A stretch of 53,437 nucleotides of DNA from contig NZ_JADEWV010000014.1 of assembly GCF_015207455.1 (NCBI RefSeq), positions 1-53,437 on the forward strand, in the 5' to 3' direction. The notes below the pieces were generated by a model. It did not search any database and was not told the origin of the DNA. It saw nothing but the letters and a program-made list of their open reading frames with translations. The DNA comes from Microcoleus sp. LEGE 07076. GTDB lineage: Bacteria; Cyanobacteriota; Cyanobacteriia; Cyanobacteriales; Microcoleaceae. The stretch's first letter is position 1. Each line of letters opens with the position of its first letter. Of the stretch, positions 6,221 to 14,425 are shown piece by piece. The position numbers and the translations under genes were made by a program.

Positions 6221-9154
6221 TTAGCCGTTGCCGGTGATAGTAAAAGCAGCCCAGTGGTAAGGGTGCTCGTAGGGTTTCTCATCTATTTTAGCTAATTTTT
6301 TTTGCAGTCGTGAGGCTTCCCTTTCAAAGAAAAAGATGTTGTCAAACTCAGCCTCTATCAGCAAAGGCAGCAACTCTCCAGCGTACCACTCGCCTAGCTT
6401 ACCATTCGTGAGCTCTCGGAGCCAATCTTTTGCTTGTTGCAGGGCTGCCGGCGGCTGGATTCCCTGCTTCCATAACTGGTAAAAATAAATCATTAACAAA
6501 GCGCTAGAACGTTCGTCCACTCGCCACAGTGTACTGATAATATAATTAGTCTCCGGCAAAAAGCTGCTGGCTATGCCCACGAATTCATCGATTAACTCGC
6601 CTTTGTTGGTGATGCCGGTTTCGCAAGCGCTGAGGCAGACTAGGTAATAATTGACTAATTTTAACTGTAAAATCTCGGTCAACTTCAATTCTTCGTCTTC
6701 GCCTAATATTAACGCCGAAGCCTCGGATTTTTCGGTGTTGTGGTAGGCGTGACCTGTATAATGAAAGATGCCGCTATTGGCTTTTAGTGCTTCACTAATT
6801 GCCGTTTTAGTGGTTGCATTGGAGGCGCGCTCAGTCTGGTTAATTTGACAGATAGCCGCTGCTTCTATTTGGGTGAATTTTAAGGCGCTTTTGCCTTGTG
6901 AGTGCTCTACCATCAGCAGTGAATTTGGCGCAGTTGCGGTGGGGTTTTGGTGTTGCTGTTGGATGGCAATTTGGGCGCTGGGCAGGCGGGTAATCCTGCG
7001 GATTTTGATTGGCCGAGTATCTGTAAAAGACTCTGCGAAAAAGGGAGGAAAAAACAGAGAATCTAGGGGGAGGATGTGCAAGTCGCGGTGGGGAATTAAG
7101 ATTAAGTGTTGGATATTGGTGAGGTGCGTACAAATTTCGGGAATTTTGAGGATGTCAGCGAGTTGTGGCAATTGCGCTGTCATTGACTCGCGCCAGGGAT
7201 GGGATTCTTTGCTTTGCTGTTTGCTGGTAGTTTGGCCGTAATTTTGATAGTTGGTTTTCCAGTTTCCCAGCCATTTTTCTAAACTCTGACTGTTGCGCTT
7301 TGCGAATATATCGGTGACAGGTGTGCAGATAACTTCAAACTTTTCTACGGTAATGATAAAAGCAGTCAGGGAAACGGGGCTGAGATGCCAGTAAATAATC
7401 GCCGCTGCGGTGTTGTTTGCCAGTAAGTCTCGGATTTGGGGATAAGTCGGGCTTTCGGTACGGTTTTGTGAAGCTGCGCGCATCCATTGCAGGCAAAAGT
7501 TTTTCCGGGCTTCGGCTTTTTCCAGGGCGTTTGCTTTCTTGCCAGACTCAACGAGGGTATCGACTTCTAATTGGTAAAGTCCGGCAAATTTGCGCTGGAG
7601 TCGCTGTTTGATTTCGGGAACAGTTTCATTGTCTAAAATTAGATTTTCTAAGACGGTGGTAGCTTCGGTAAGGTACTCTGTGGTTTTGGGATCTCCCAAG
7701 CTGCGACAGACGGTAATTAAGCCTTCCATTACTTCTAAATAAGTTTCTGGGATCAGGGGAGATTTCAAGAATTCGCGGGCTTGTTCGTAGCTGGCTTTGG
7801 CTTTGTGGAAAAACTCAAAATAAGTGGTTGTTTGTTTGCCCTGTTCGTAGTGTGCCTCGCCTTTTTGCTGGTGCAAATTGCCGCAAGCTTCGCGATAGTC
7901 GCGGTTGCTGGGCCGATATTTCTGTAAGCCTTCATCCCAGTTTTGAATGGCTTCAATGTAGCTCCCGGATTTGAAAAATGCCAAACCTCGATTTACCCAA
8001 GCTTCCCAGAATTGATTGCCTGTAATTTCTAAGGCTTTCTCGAAGGCTGCGATCGCCTCACTGTTGCGGCCCAAATCATTTAGGGTAATGCCCAGCCCGT
8101 TCCAGGCATAGTGGTATTTGGGGTCAATTTCTAAGGCTTTCTCGAAGGCTGCGATCGCCTCACTATAGCGGCCCAACTCTTTTAGGGTAAGGCCCAGCCC
8201 GCTCCAGACATAGTGGAATTTGGGGTCAATTTCTAAGGCTTTCTCGAAGGCTGCGATCGCCTCACTATAGCGGCCCAAATCATTTAGGGTAACGCCCAGG
8301 TTGTTCCAGGCAATGTGGCATTTGGGGTCAATTTCTAAGGCTTTCTCGAAGGCTGCGATCGCCCCTCCTAAATCTCCTGCGTGACAACGTTCTATTCCTC
8401 TATTAAATAATTCTCCTGGTTTTTTACTTATTTGTATTCCTATAAATTTTAGCTGCGAGAGTGCCTCTCTGTTGCGAGGCAAATCATTTAGGCAAGCAAG
8501 CAATACCGTGAGGAATTGGGGGTCAATTTTTAAGGCTTGATCTAAGGTTGCATCCCCCCCTTCGCAATCTCCTGCCTGATAACGTTCTACTGCTTGAAAA
8601 AGTAATTTTTTTGCCTCTTTACTCATTTGTCTTCCTATAGATGTTGTCTGCGAGTTTGATTCCCCTTGATTAGTCGCCGATAAATTATCTGTAGGAAAAC
8701 TCAAACTCTCCCTTCCAAACAATTCAGTAACAATATTTTCATTCCCAACAAATGAATCTTCCGCATCCTTCCGATTCAAACTCTCCCCAGCCAACAATTC
8801 CCTACCAATCTTCCCAGCAACCTCACTAATTCTCCCGCAATTCATCTCACCCAGCCGCACCATCCGCCCACCCAATTCTAAATGCGTTTCCGGCGATACC
8901 AGCAACCTTTCTCCAAAATCTTGCAGCCAGTTTACCCACTCAGCATCATTGATTTTGCTACCGATTAAAAAGCCTTTAATTTCGCCGCGACTCCAGCCTT
9001 CTTCAACACCCTCTAACAGTGCCATGAATTTCTGTTCGTATTCCCCAAAAGAGCGAATCGGAGTTGGCTTTGGCGGTGGGGGTGCTCCTTTGCGGAAATG
9101 TCGCTTAAGAAGCCGCCACAGATTGAGGATGCGTTGCCAAATTTGTCGGAACAT
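6221..9154 (-). CDS. TPR-CHAT protein (caspase-like peptidase)
   Basis: A protein of 977 residues from the ATG at 9154. In order: a basic N-terminus; a conserved cyanobacterial helical segment at about 35-130; a Ser/Asn/Gln-rich linker; TPR repeats at about 180-400, three or four of them nearly identical (AIAAFEKALEIDP); further helical repeats to about 560; and a C-terminal CHAT domain at about 690-975. The CHAT catalytic pair is present: His802 in HYTGHAYH and Cys844 in SACETG. CHAT domains are caspase-clan cysteine peptidases, and TPR-CHAT proteins include known regulated proteases. An in-frame GTG at 9208 would add 18 residues, but it falls inside a dispersed intergenic repeat, so I prefer the ATG. 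No clear ribosome site precedes either start. The substrate is unknown. Confidence 0.85.
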   Translation of the reverse strand: MFRQIWQRILNLWRLLKRHFRKGAPPPPKPTPIRSFGEYEQKFMALLEGVEEGWSRGEIKGFLIGSKINDAEWVNWLQDFGERLLVSPETHLELGGRMVRLGEMNCGRISEVAGKIGRELLAGESLNRKDAEDSFVGNENIVTELFGRESLSFPTDNLSATNQGESNSQTTSIGRQMSKEAKKLLFQAVERYQAGDCEGGDATLDQALKIDPQFLTVLLACLNDLPRNREALSQLKFIGIQISKKPGELFNRGIERCHAGDLGGAIAAFEKALEIDPKCHIAWNNLGVTLNDLGRYSEAIAAFEKALEIDPKFHYVWSGLGLTLKELGRYSEAIAAFEKALEIDPKYHYAWNGLGITLNDLGRNSEAIAAFEKALEITGNQFWEAWVNRGLAFFKSGSYIEAIQNWDEGLQKYRPSNRDYREACGNLHQQKGEAHYEQGKQTTTYFEFFHKAKASYEQAREFLKSPLIPETYLEVMEGLITVCRSLGDPKTTEYLTEATTVLENLILDNETVPEIKQRLQRKFAGLYQLEVDTLVESGKKANALEKAEARKNFCLQWMRAASQNRTESPTYPQIRDLLANNTAAAIIYWHLSPVSLTAFIITVEKFEVICTPVTDIFAKRNSQSLEKWLGNWKTNYQNYGQTTSKQQSKESHPWRESMTAQLPQLADILKIPEICTHLTNIQHLILIPHRDLHILPLDSLFFPPFFAESFTDTRPIKIRRITRLPSAQIAIQQQHQNPTATAPNSLLMVEHSQGKSALKFTQIEAAAICQINQTERASNATTKTAISEALKANSGIFHYTGHAYHNTEKSEASALILGEDEELKLTEILQLKLVNYYLVCLSACETGITNKGELIDEFVGIASSFLPETNYIISTLWRVDERSSALLMIYFYQLWKQGIQPPAALQQAKDWLRELTNGKLGEWYAGELLPLLIEAEFDNIFFFEREASRLQKKLAKIDEKPYEHPYHWAAFTITGNG
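8025..8370 (-). repeat. 102-bp tandem repeat within the TPR coding region
   Basis: Four copies of a 102-bp (34-codon) unit, recognisable by AAGGCTTTCTCGAAGGCTGC near 8033, 8135, 8237 and 8339. Each copy contains GCGATCGC and encodes one TPR. The near-identity of DNA as well as protein points to recent unit duplication or gene conversion. Confidence 0.8.
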
Positions 9155-9186
9155 TGGCTGGGTGGGTGATGTGTTGCTGGAGATTG

Positions 9187-9345
9187 TAACATAAGCAACG
9201 GAGGACACGGCAATGCCGTCTCCCTACCCTCGATTAATTGTAGGGAAACGGCACTGCCGTGTCCTGACTTTGGCCGCGGAGGATACGGCATTGCCGTCTC
9301 CCTACCCCACGTAATTTTCGGGAAACTAAGGACTTTAGTCCTTAC
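9187..9345. repeat. Three copies of the GGAGACGGCAATGCCGT-type hairpin repeat
   Basis: Palindromic units centred on ACGGCA(A/T/C)TGCCGT lie near 9205-9225, 9248-9263 and 9285-9300, alternating with TAGGGAAACGG or CTCCCTACC. AAGGACTTTAGTCCTT follows at about 9327-9342. The stretch fills the gap between the ArsA-like and TPR-CHAT genes and overlaps the alternative GTG start of the latter. Confidence 0.65.
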
Positions 9346-9368
9346 TACAAACGAGCTGGTTTCTTACC

Positions 9369-10463
9369 CTAAAAAGAAACAATCAAGTAACCGCTTTGGA
9401 ACTTAGCACCAGTAACAGACTTGCCAGCCAGCGCCGGAGGAACCAAAATATTGCGACGCTGATCGCCCGCTTCGATCGTCACTTCCGGCCCGGATTGAAT
9501 CAATTTAATTTCTTTCTTGTCAAACCCAGGCAAAAACAAACTAACTTGACGCTGTGCAGTGTTTATGTTAATCGGTTTAGGAGCATTTTTGACCTCAGAA
9601 AAATCTGGCAAAGCATCAATTAGCGGCTGCCAGTTACTGTCGCTGTGTGCCGGTACCGAAACAGCCGTCAAAGGAGCGAAATCAGCAGCAATCGCTTCTG
9701 TAACCGCTGCTTGATTAACAATTACACCGCCGACAGTCAAACCAACTTGTTGAGAACTTCCCCACAGATAGCGAGCTGTGGCGATCGCACTTGCATCCGC
9801 AGTCGTCACCAAATAAGCCCCCGTGCGGTTCGGATCTGCCAGCGCTTCCTTACCCTTATCCAACAGATTATCCACTTGCTTAGTAGATTGAAAAGCATTG
9901 TCTCCCGACATATCCACAGTTAACACGGTACTGACAACTGGTTGAATAAAAGGCGACAAAGCTTTGCCCAAATCCGAATCCACCAAAGCTTGGCGGAAGC
10001 GGCGGATGTACCAGCTCAAAATTTCCGGCATTCCCAGCATCCGCAGCGTATCCATGTTACCGCTGCCGTCATAAACAATTACATCGTATTGTTTGCTTTC
10101 GTCGTATTCCCGAAGTTCGTTCAACGCCAGGGCGCTGTCCATTCCCGGTAACACCCCTAATTCTTGACCGTAAATCTGTTTGAAAAACGGAGTGCGGACG
10201 TATTGAGCTTCTAGTTGTTTAACTTCGTCCCACCTGCGTTCTAGCAGCGGCGCGCTTTGCACCTGAACTGCTTTGAGGTTGGGGGCGATTTCCACGGGCT
10301 CGACATTCAGGGGAACTCCTAGCAGAATACCCAATGCAGGGCCCGGATCTTGGCTAAACAGCAGAACTCGCTTGCCTTGAGCCGCGTATTTTTTAGCAGT
10401 TGCGATCGCGATCGTACTGCAGCCAGTGCCGCCTTTGCCTAAAAATGTCAAAATCAAAGCCAT
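9369..10463 (-). CDS. ArsA/Get3-like ATPase with C-terminal Hsp20-like domain
   Basis: A 364-residue soluble protein. The N-terminus (MALILTFLGKGGTGCSTIAI) is the deviant Walker A of the ArsA/Get3/MinD class, followed by the switch-like FSQDPGPALG around residues 37-46. The last 70 residues (from NINTAQRQVSLFLPGFDKKE) form an alpha-crystallin/Hsp20-like beta domain, as in cyanobacterial and plant ArsA homologues. Such proteins are proposed to handle tail-anchored or other client proteins; no arsenic genes lie nearby. The P-loop position normally held by Lys is Cys15, although the signature Lys10 is kept, so ATP hydrolysis is uncertain. It is transcribed alone. Confidence 0.85.
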   Translation of the reverse strand: MALILTFLGKGGTGCSTIAIATAKKYAAQGKRVLLFSQDPGPALGILLGVPLNVEPVEIAPNLKAVQVQSAPLLERRWDEVKQLEAQYVRTPFFKQIYGQELGVLPGMDSALALNELREYDESKQYDVIVYDGSGNMDTLRMLGMPEILSWYIRRFRQALVDSDLGKALSPFIQPVVSTVLTVDMSGDNAFQSTKQVDNLLDKGKEALADPNRTGAYLVTTADASAIATARYLWGSSQQVGLTVGGVIVNQAAVTEAIAADFAPLTAVSVPAHSDSNWQPLIDALPDFSEVKNAPKPININTAQRQVSLFLPGFDKKEIKLIQSGPEVTIEAGDQRRNILVPPALAGKSVTGAKFQSGYLIVSF

Positions 10464-10965
10464 TTTCTGTTCTCAGTGCCAAATTTTCAGTAACATTAGG
10501 AATTATCAATGCTTTGAGCCATTACTGGCTTAAGTCCTGGTTACTTTTGACCAGACTTTGACTGATTTAACTTTTTACAGTTTGACATATTCACCTGTTG
10601 CGGATCTATCTACAAGCAAACCGATCTTGCAATATTCTAGAGTTTGGTTGGATGCGATCGCCAAGATCGATCGGGCATCAAGCCAGGCTTCAAAAATCGC
10701 AAACCATTGTAAATGCCCAAAAAAATAGACCAACTCCGGTTGGCTGATTCTGGGCTGCGGTTTTTTGGTCTCTGTCCAACTCGCACCCCAACCTCTGGCA
10801 CCATTCGCTACTTAAGCCTGTGACTATATTTAATCTGGCAATTTTTGGCAAAAACTGCCAATTGCTGCTGCTTGAGGCTGCACTCTCGATCGCCCAAAGC
10901 CCGATCGCACTTTCTGTACTCTCGATCAACCGCAAATTATAAACTTTTGTGACAATCGACTTTTA
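10464..10965. other. Intergenic region between the ArsA-like gene and gifA
   Basis: About 500 bp between divergent genes. It must hold the promoter of the ArsA-like gene, which I cannot place. A short hairpin, CCAAC/GTTGG, lies near 10730. The open frames are short and without recognisable protein features, and I see no RNA gene. Confidence 0.5.
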
Positions 10966-10979
10966 GTAGCTTTAGATAC
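10966..10979 (+). promoter_or_regulatory. NtcA-box upstream of gifA
   Basis: GTAGCTTTAGATAC is a perfect match to the NtcA consensus GTA-N8-TAC. The likely -10 box TATAGT lies 12 bp downstream at 10992-10997, so the box covers the -35 region and is centred near -31. NtcA activators normally sit about 22 bp from the -10, so this position suggests repression. That matches the known NtcA repression of gif genes under nitrogen limitation. Confidence 0.7.
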
Positions 10980-10991
10980 AGAAATATCTGT

Positions 10992-10997
10992 TATAGT
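10992..10997 (+). promoter_or_regulatory. -10 box of gifA promoter
   Basis: TATAGT, about 59 bp before the gifA start codon, is the only good -10 hexamer there. Its -35 position is overlapped by the NtcA-box. Confidence 0.55.
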
Positions 10998-11055
10998 GAT
11001 ATCAGCAACAGAAAAACAGCACAAAATTAAATCAAAAAATACGGAGCAACCGCAT

Positions 11056-11250
11056 ATGTCTACCGAAAATCAAGCCCGCTCTCTGATGATGCGCCACCAC
11101 CACATGGTAAAGAATCGGCAGCAATCGATGCTCAACCGCACCGCCACCGAAGTCGGGATGGAAGATACCCACTACTGGGGCCACATTCAAGGCAAACCAC
11201 AGCCCAGCCTTCGAGCCAGCTACGATCGCAGCAACGCCACCATGAGCTAA
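11056..11250 (+). CDS. gifA: Glutamine synthetase inactivating factor IF7
   Basis: A 64-residue basic protein that starts MSTENQARSLMMRHHHMVK, continues NRQQSMLNRTATEVGM and ends in ASYDRSNATMS. Length and sequence match cyanobacterial IF7, which binds type I glutamine synthetase and switches it off when ammonium is plentiful. The arginines known to matter for binding, Arg8, Arg21 and Arg28, are all in place. The ATG at 11056 follows GGAG (11043-11046) at good spacing; a longer frame upstream lacks this support. An NtcA-box overlaps the promoter, as expected of gif genes. A second, damaged copy follows, and argJ lies further downstream, so this is a nitrogen-metabolism neighbourhood. Confidence 0.88.
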   Translation: MSTENQARSLMMRHHHMVKNRQQSMLNRTATEVGMEDTHYWGHIQGKPQPSLRASYDRSNATMS

Positions 11251-11311
11251 GGCCAGCTCAATTTCCCCAACGGCCCGCAAACCTATTACCTAGCATTTGG
11301 AGAAACCAGTT

Positions 11312-11452
11312 ATGTCTGCTGGGTAAAAAGCTCGCAGCCAGACGACGCACAAGAAACACCTCGTCAAAAATCGTCAGGAATCCATGCTGAGCCGTGCGGC
11401 TGCTAAAGTTGGTTTAGATGCTGGTAGAGAGGCGAGTGCCGATCGCCAATAA
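11312..11452 (+). pseudogene. Second gif-like copy with in-frame stop at codon 5
   Basis: Starting at ATG 11312, with GGAGA at 11299-11303, the frame reads MSAG, a TAA stop at 11324-11326, then KARSQTTHKKHLVKNRQ, ESMLSRAAAKVGLDAG and a final TAA at 11450. It aligns with gifA without gaps over the first 37 positions, and the residues equivalent to Arg8, Arg21 and Arg28 are kept. The copy is shorter (46 codons) and lacks the conserved YDRSNA tail. No alternative start codon occurs between the internal stop and Met25. It is either a recently broken tandem paralogue or a base-call error in an intact gene. Confidence 0.75.
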
Positions 11453-11532
11453 CTCGTTTTTCAAACGGCGAGACAGTTGAATCGAATATGTTATTTTTCA
11501 ACTAAATATTAATAACCACAGTTAGAAAACCG

Positions 11533-11576
11533 TCGCGACTTTTTCTCGATTTCGATATCGATAGAGGAAGTCGCGA
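11533..11576. terminator. Hairpin between the gif copies and argJ
   Basis: TCGCGACTT (11533-11541) pairs with AAGTCGCGA (11568-11576), and an inner CTCGAT/ATCGATAGAG pairing extends the stem. It could end gif transcription, but there is no clear T-run. Confidence 0.4.
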
Positions 11577-11677
11577 TGAATTTTGTTGGGTTGGTTAGAG
11601 ACAAAAAGTCAGGTTGAGCCTTGCTTAAGTGAATTTCCACACACAGCCGGGGAACCAGAAAACCCCTGAAAATCTCC

Positions 11678-11707
11678 AATCTAAAATCTAAAATCTAAAA
11701 TCTAAAA
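11678..11707. repeat. TCTAAAA heptamer repeat upstream of argJ
   Basis: Four tandem TCTAAAA-type heptamers directly before the argJ leader. This is a short member of the heptameric repeat class seen elsewhere in the window. Confidence 0.6.
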
Positions 11708-11754
11708 TGATATAATCCCTTTTCAGCATATGGAAGGCTACTAGGGAGGTCATC

Positions 11755-12996
11755 ATGTCGGACTGGAAAGTAATTGACGGCGGAGTTACAGCACCGAAAG
11801 GGTATCGAGCATCGGGAATTACAGCCGGCTTAAAGCCTTCAGGCTTGCCGGATTTAAGCTTAATTTTGTCAGAAGTAGACGCGATCGCCGCAGGAGTCTT
11901 CACCACATCCACCGTCCGGGCCGCTTGCGTGGACTACTGCCGCCAGCGCTTGCAAGCAAAACCCAGCGCCAAAGCAATTTTGTGCAATGCCGGACAAGCA
12001 AATGCTGCTACTGGGGAACAAGGTTTGGCAGATGCTCTCGAAAGTGCCAAATTGTTGGGAGAAGCGCTGAATATTCCTCCTGAATCGATTCTTTTGGCTT
12101 CCACCGGCGTGATCGGACAGCGGATTAAAATGGAGCCGCTCAGGGCCGGAATTCCGCAATTAGTTACCTCAGCATCCGAAACTGGTTCCGATGCGGCGGC
12201 GAAAGCTATTTGTACGACTGATTTAGTGCCGAAAACGATCGCCCTGGAAACCATGTTTGGCGATCGACCCGTGCGAATCGGCGGCATTTGCAAAGGTTCG
12301 GGAATGATTCACCCGAATATGGCAACAATGCTAGCATTTGTAACTTGCGATGCAGCAGTGTCGTCACATTTATGGCAAGAAATGGTGAGTCGGGCGGCTG
12401 ACAGAAGTTTCAATCAAATTACTGTTGACGGCGATACCAGTACCAACGATTCGCTAATTGCTTTAGCTAACGGCCAATCCCGCACGCCGGCGATTACAGA
12501 AATGGATGCCGATGCTGAAAAACTAGAAGCGATGCTGACAGAAGTTTGCGTGTACTTAGCAAAGGCGATCGCCCGCGACGGCGAAGGTGCAACTTGTTTA
12601 GTGGAAGTGCAAGTTAGCGGCGCCGCCGACGAAGTTTCTGCCAGTAAAATTGCCAAAACAATAGTCGGTTCTTCTTTGGTGAAGGCTGCTATTTTTGGAC
12701 GAGATCCGAATTGGGGCAGAATTGCTGCTGCTGCGGGGCGCGCTGCGGTACCTTTTGAACAAGAGAATTTGCGGATTCAATTGGGAGATTTTTTGATGAT
12801 GGAAAACGGACAACCCAAAGAGTTCGATCGCGCTGCTGCGAGTAATTATATGAAAGCCGCCGCGGGCGGTGAATATTTGAAGGAAGACACAGTTTTAATT
12901 CAGATTAGTGTCGGGAATGGCGACGGTTTTGCCAAGGCTTGGGGATGCGATTTGAGTTACGACTACGTAAAAATTAATGCGGAGTATACCACTTAA
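11755..12996 (+). CDS. argJ: Bifunctional glutamate N-acetyltransferase / amino-acid acetyltransferase (ArgJ)
   Basis: A 413-residue enzyme of the cyclic arginine pathway. It moves the acetyl group from N-acetylornithine to glutamate and, in bifunctional forms, also makes acetylglutamate from acetyl-CoA. The self-cleavage site is clear in NMATMLAF: cleavage before Thr191 gives the alpha and beta chains, with Thr191 as nucleophile. Upstream ASTGVIGQ and downstream ITVDGDTSTNDS and FGRDPNWGR are family signatures. The ATG follows a strong GGGAGGT about 9 bp upstream. It appears to be a single gene. Its place after the gif genes links it to glutamine/glutamate control, although the pathway as a whole is usually regulated by PII. 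Confidence 0.96.
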   Translation: MSDWKVIDGGVTAPKGYRASGITAGLKPSGLPDLSLILSEVDAIAAGVFTTSTVRAACVDYCRQRLQAKPSAKAILCNAGQANAATGEQGLADALESAKLLGEALNIPPESILLASTGVIGQRIKMEPLRAGIPQLVTSASETGSDAAAKAICTTDLVPKTIALETMFGDRPVRIGGICKGSGMIHPNMATMLAFVTCDAAVSSHLWQEMVSRAADRSFNQITVDGDTSTNDSLIALANGQSRTPAITEMDADAEKLEAMLTEVCVYLAKAIARDGEGATCLVEVQVSGAADEVSASKIAKTIVGSSLVKAAIFGRDPNWGRIAAAAGRAAVPFEQENLRIQLGDFLMMENGQPKEFDRAAASNYMKAAAGGEYLKEDTVLIQISVGNGDGFAKAWGCDLSYDYVKINAEYTT

Positions 12997-13286
12997 AAAA
13001 GTCTGGGCAGTTGGAAACGACTGCCACAGGACTTGCACCCGACGGGAGCGGGTTAGATAGGAATCAAAAACAATTTCAGATCAATTCCTGTTTTCATCGT
13101 CCAGTATTCATTTCTCTCTAATCTCTCTGTGTTCTCTGTGTTCTAGTAAGGTTAAATCATTCCGATCCAACCAGAAACGATATCACCCAGTCATATAGCA
13201 ACCGCCACAACTTCTTTCTCTGACTTCGCGTCAAGAGCGTCTTCGCGGTTCAATCATTCCGATGCTACCGGATTTGATCTCAAATG

Positions 13287-14288
13287 TCAGGAAATGAGTA
13301 AAACAATTTTACCTGTTACTGAGCCTGTTTCTAACAGTTCGTGGGCAGCTTGAGCTTGTGCCATCGGAAAAGTTTTGCTGACGTGAATTTTGAGCAAATT
13401 ACGATCGCACAAACTAGCGCACTGCTGCAAAATACGAGCCTGCTGTTCCTGTTCTTCCACCAAACCTTGCAGCATCGGAGTTAACATTAATTCCAGACTA
13501 ATTCGCAGATTTCGCATCCTCGCTGTTTTCAAATTCCCCAAAGCCTGATCTGGTTCCAAAATTGTTACCAAATCTCCATAAACCTTCACAGCCGCAATAG
13601 TTCGGTAAAAAGTTTCTCCCCCGACTGTATCGAAAGCCAAGTCAACTCCTTGTCCTTGAGTCCAAGTCAAAACTTCATCGACAACATCGGTATTTTTGTA
13701 GAAAATAACTGAATCTGCACCCAAAGATTTACAAAATTCGGCTTTTGAAGAGGAACTAACAGTGGTGCAAACCTCAGCGCCTAGCAACGAAGCTAACTGT
13801 ACCGCAACGTGGCCGACACCGCCGGCACCAGCTTGGATCAACACTTTTTGCCCCGCTTGCAACCGCCCGCGATCGTACAGCGATTCCCATGCTGTAATTA
13901 AAACTAACGGTGCAGCCGCCGCCTCAGCAAAACTTAAAGCAGCAGGCTTGATGGCGAGGAAACGTTGATCGACAACGGCAAATTCAGCATAAGTACCGAT
14001 CGAGCCGCCCAAACCGCCGTTGCAGAAAAAAACTTCGTCTCCCACTTGGAAACTTTGCACCGCAGCACCGACAGCCTCTACAACTCCAGCACCGTCGCAC
14101 CCCAAAACGTGAGGACTTTTCTCCGGGTAAAAAGTGCCGCGCGATCGCAACTTAGTATCGATCGGATTGATCCCCGCCGCCCGCAACCGTACCAAAACTT
14201 CAGTTTCTGTTTGTATAGTAGGGGCGGGGATATCTTGCAGTCTCAATACGGACGCGCTTCCGGGCGTTTCAAAAACAATCGCTTTCAT
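13287..14288 (-). CDS. Zinc-free quinone oxidoreductase-like protein (MDR superfamily)
   Basis: A 333-residue medium-chain dehydrogenase/reductase. The N-terminal GroES-like catalytic domain includes AAGINPIDTKLR and LGCDGAGVVEAVG. The Rossmann fold has the NADPH-binding motif AGAGGVGHVAVQLA near residue 153. The cysteine cluster of zinc alcohol dehydrogenases is missing, placing it with zeta-crystallin/QOR-type NADPH-dependent reductases. The substrate is unknown; quinones and enones are usual. It is transcribed alone, divergently from the GGDEF-EAL gene, and ends close to a repeat-bearing gap (12997-13286). Confidence 0.88.
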   Translation of the reverse strand: MKAIVFETPGSASVLRLQDIPAPTIQTETEVLVRLRAAGINPIDTKLRSRGTFYPEKSPHVLGCDGAGVVEAVGAAVQSFQVGDEVFFCNGGLGGSIGTYAEFAVVDQRFLAIKPAALSFAEAAAAPLVLITAWESLYDRGRLQAGQKVLIQAGAGGVGHVAVQLASLLGAEVCTTVSSSSKAEFCKSLGADSVIFYKNTDVVDEVLTWTQGQGVDLAFDTVGGETFYRTIAAVKVYGDLVTILEPDQALGNLKTARMRNLRISLELMLTPMLQGLVEEQEQQARILQQCASLCDRNLLKIHVSKTFPMAQAQAAHELLETGSVTGKIVLLIS

Positions 14289-14425
14289 AGGGTGGTATTA
14301 GCTCTCTTGTCGCCTTCACTGCGATCGTACCTTGTTGGCGCTACCCATTCGTGACAATACTTAGTTATTTTTAATAAATAGATTGGCTTCAGATAACTAC
14401 TATAATTGTCGAGCGGTGTAGATCA

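Noticed and set aside
9369-10463. Arsenite-efflux ATPase ArsA
   Set aside because: Single half-size ATPase with an Hsp20-like tail, no arsB or arsR nearby and an atypical P-loop; better described as ArsA/Get3-like.
10690-10935. 81-residue minus-strand frame between the ArsA-like gene and gifA
   Set aside because: Low-complexity composition, no ribosome site and no family resemblance.
11251-11311. Glutamine riboswitch before the second gif copy
   Set aside because: The 61-bp gap is too short and I could not find the conserved glnA-motif core.
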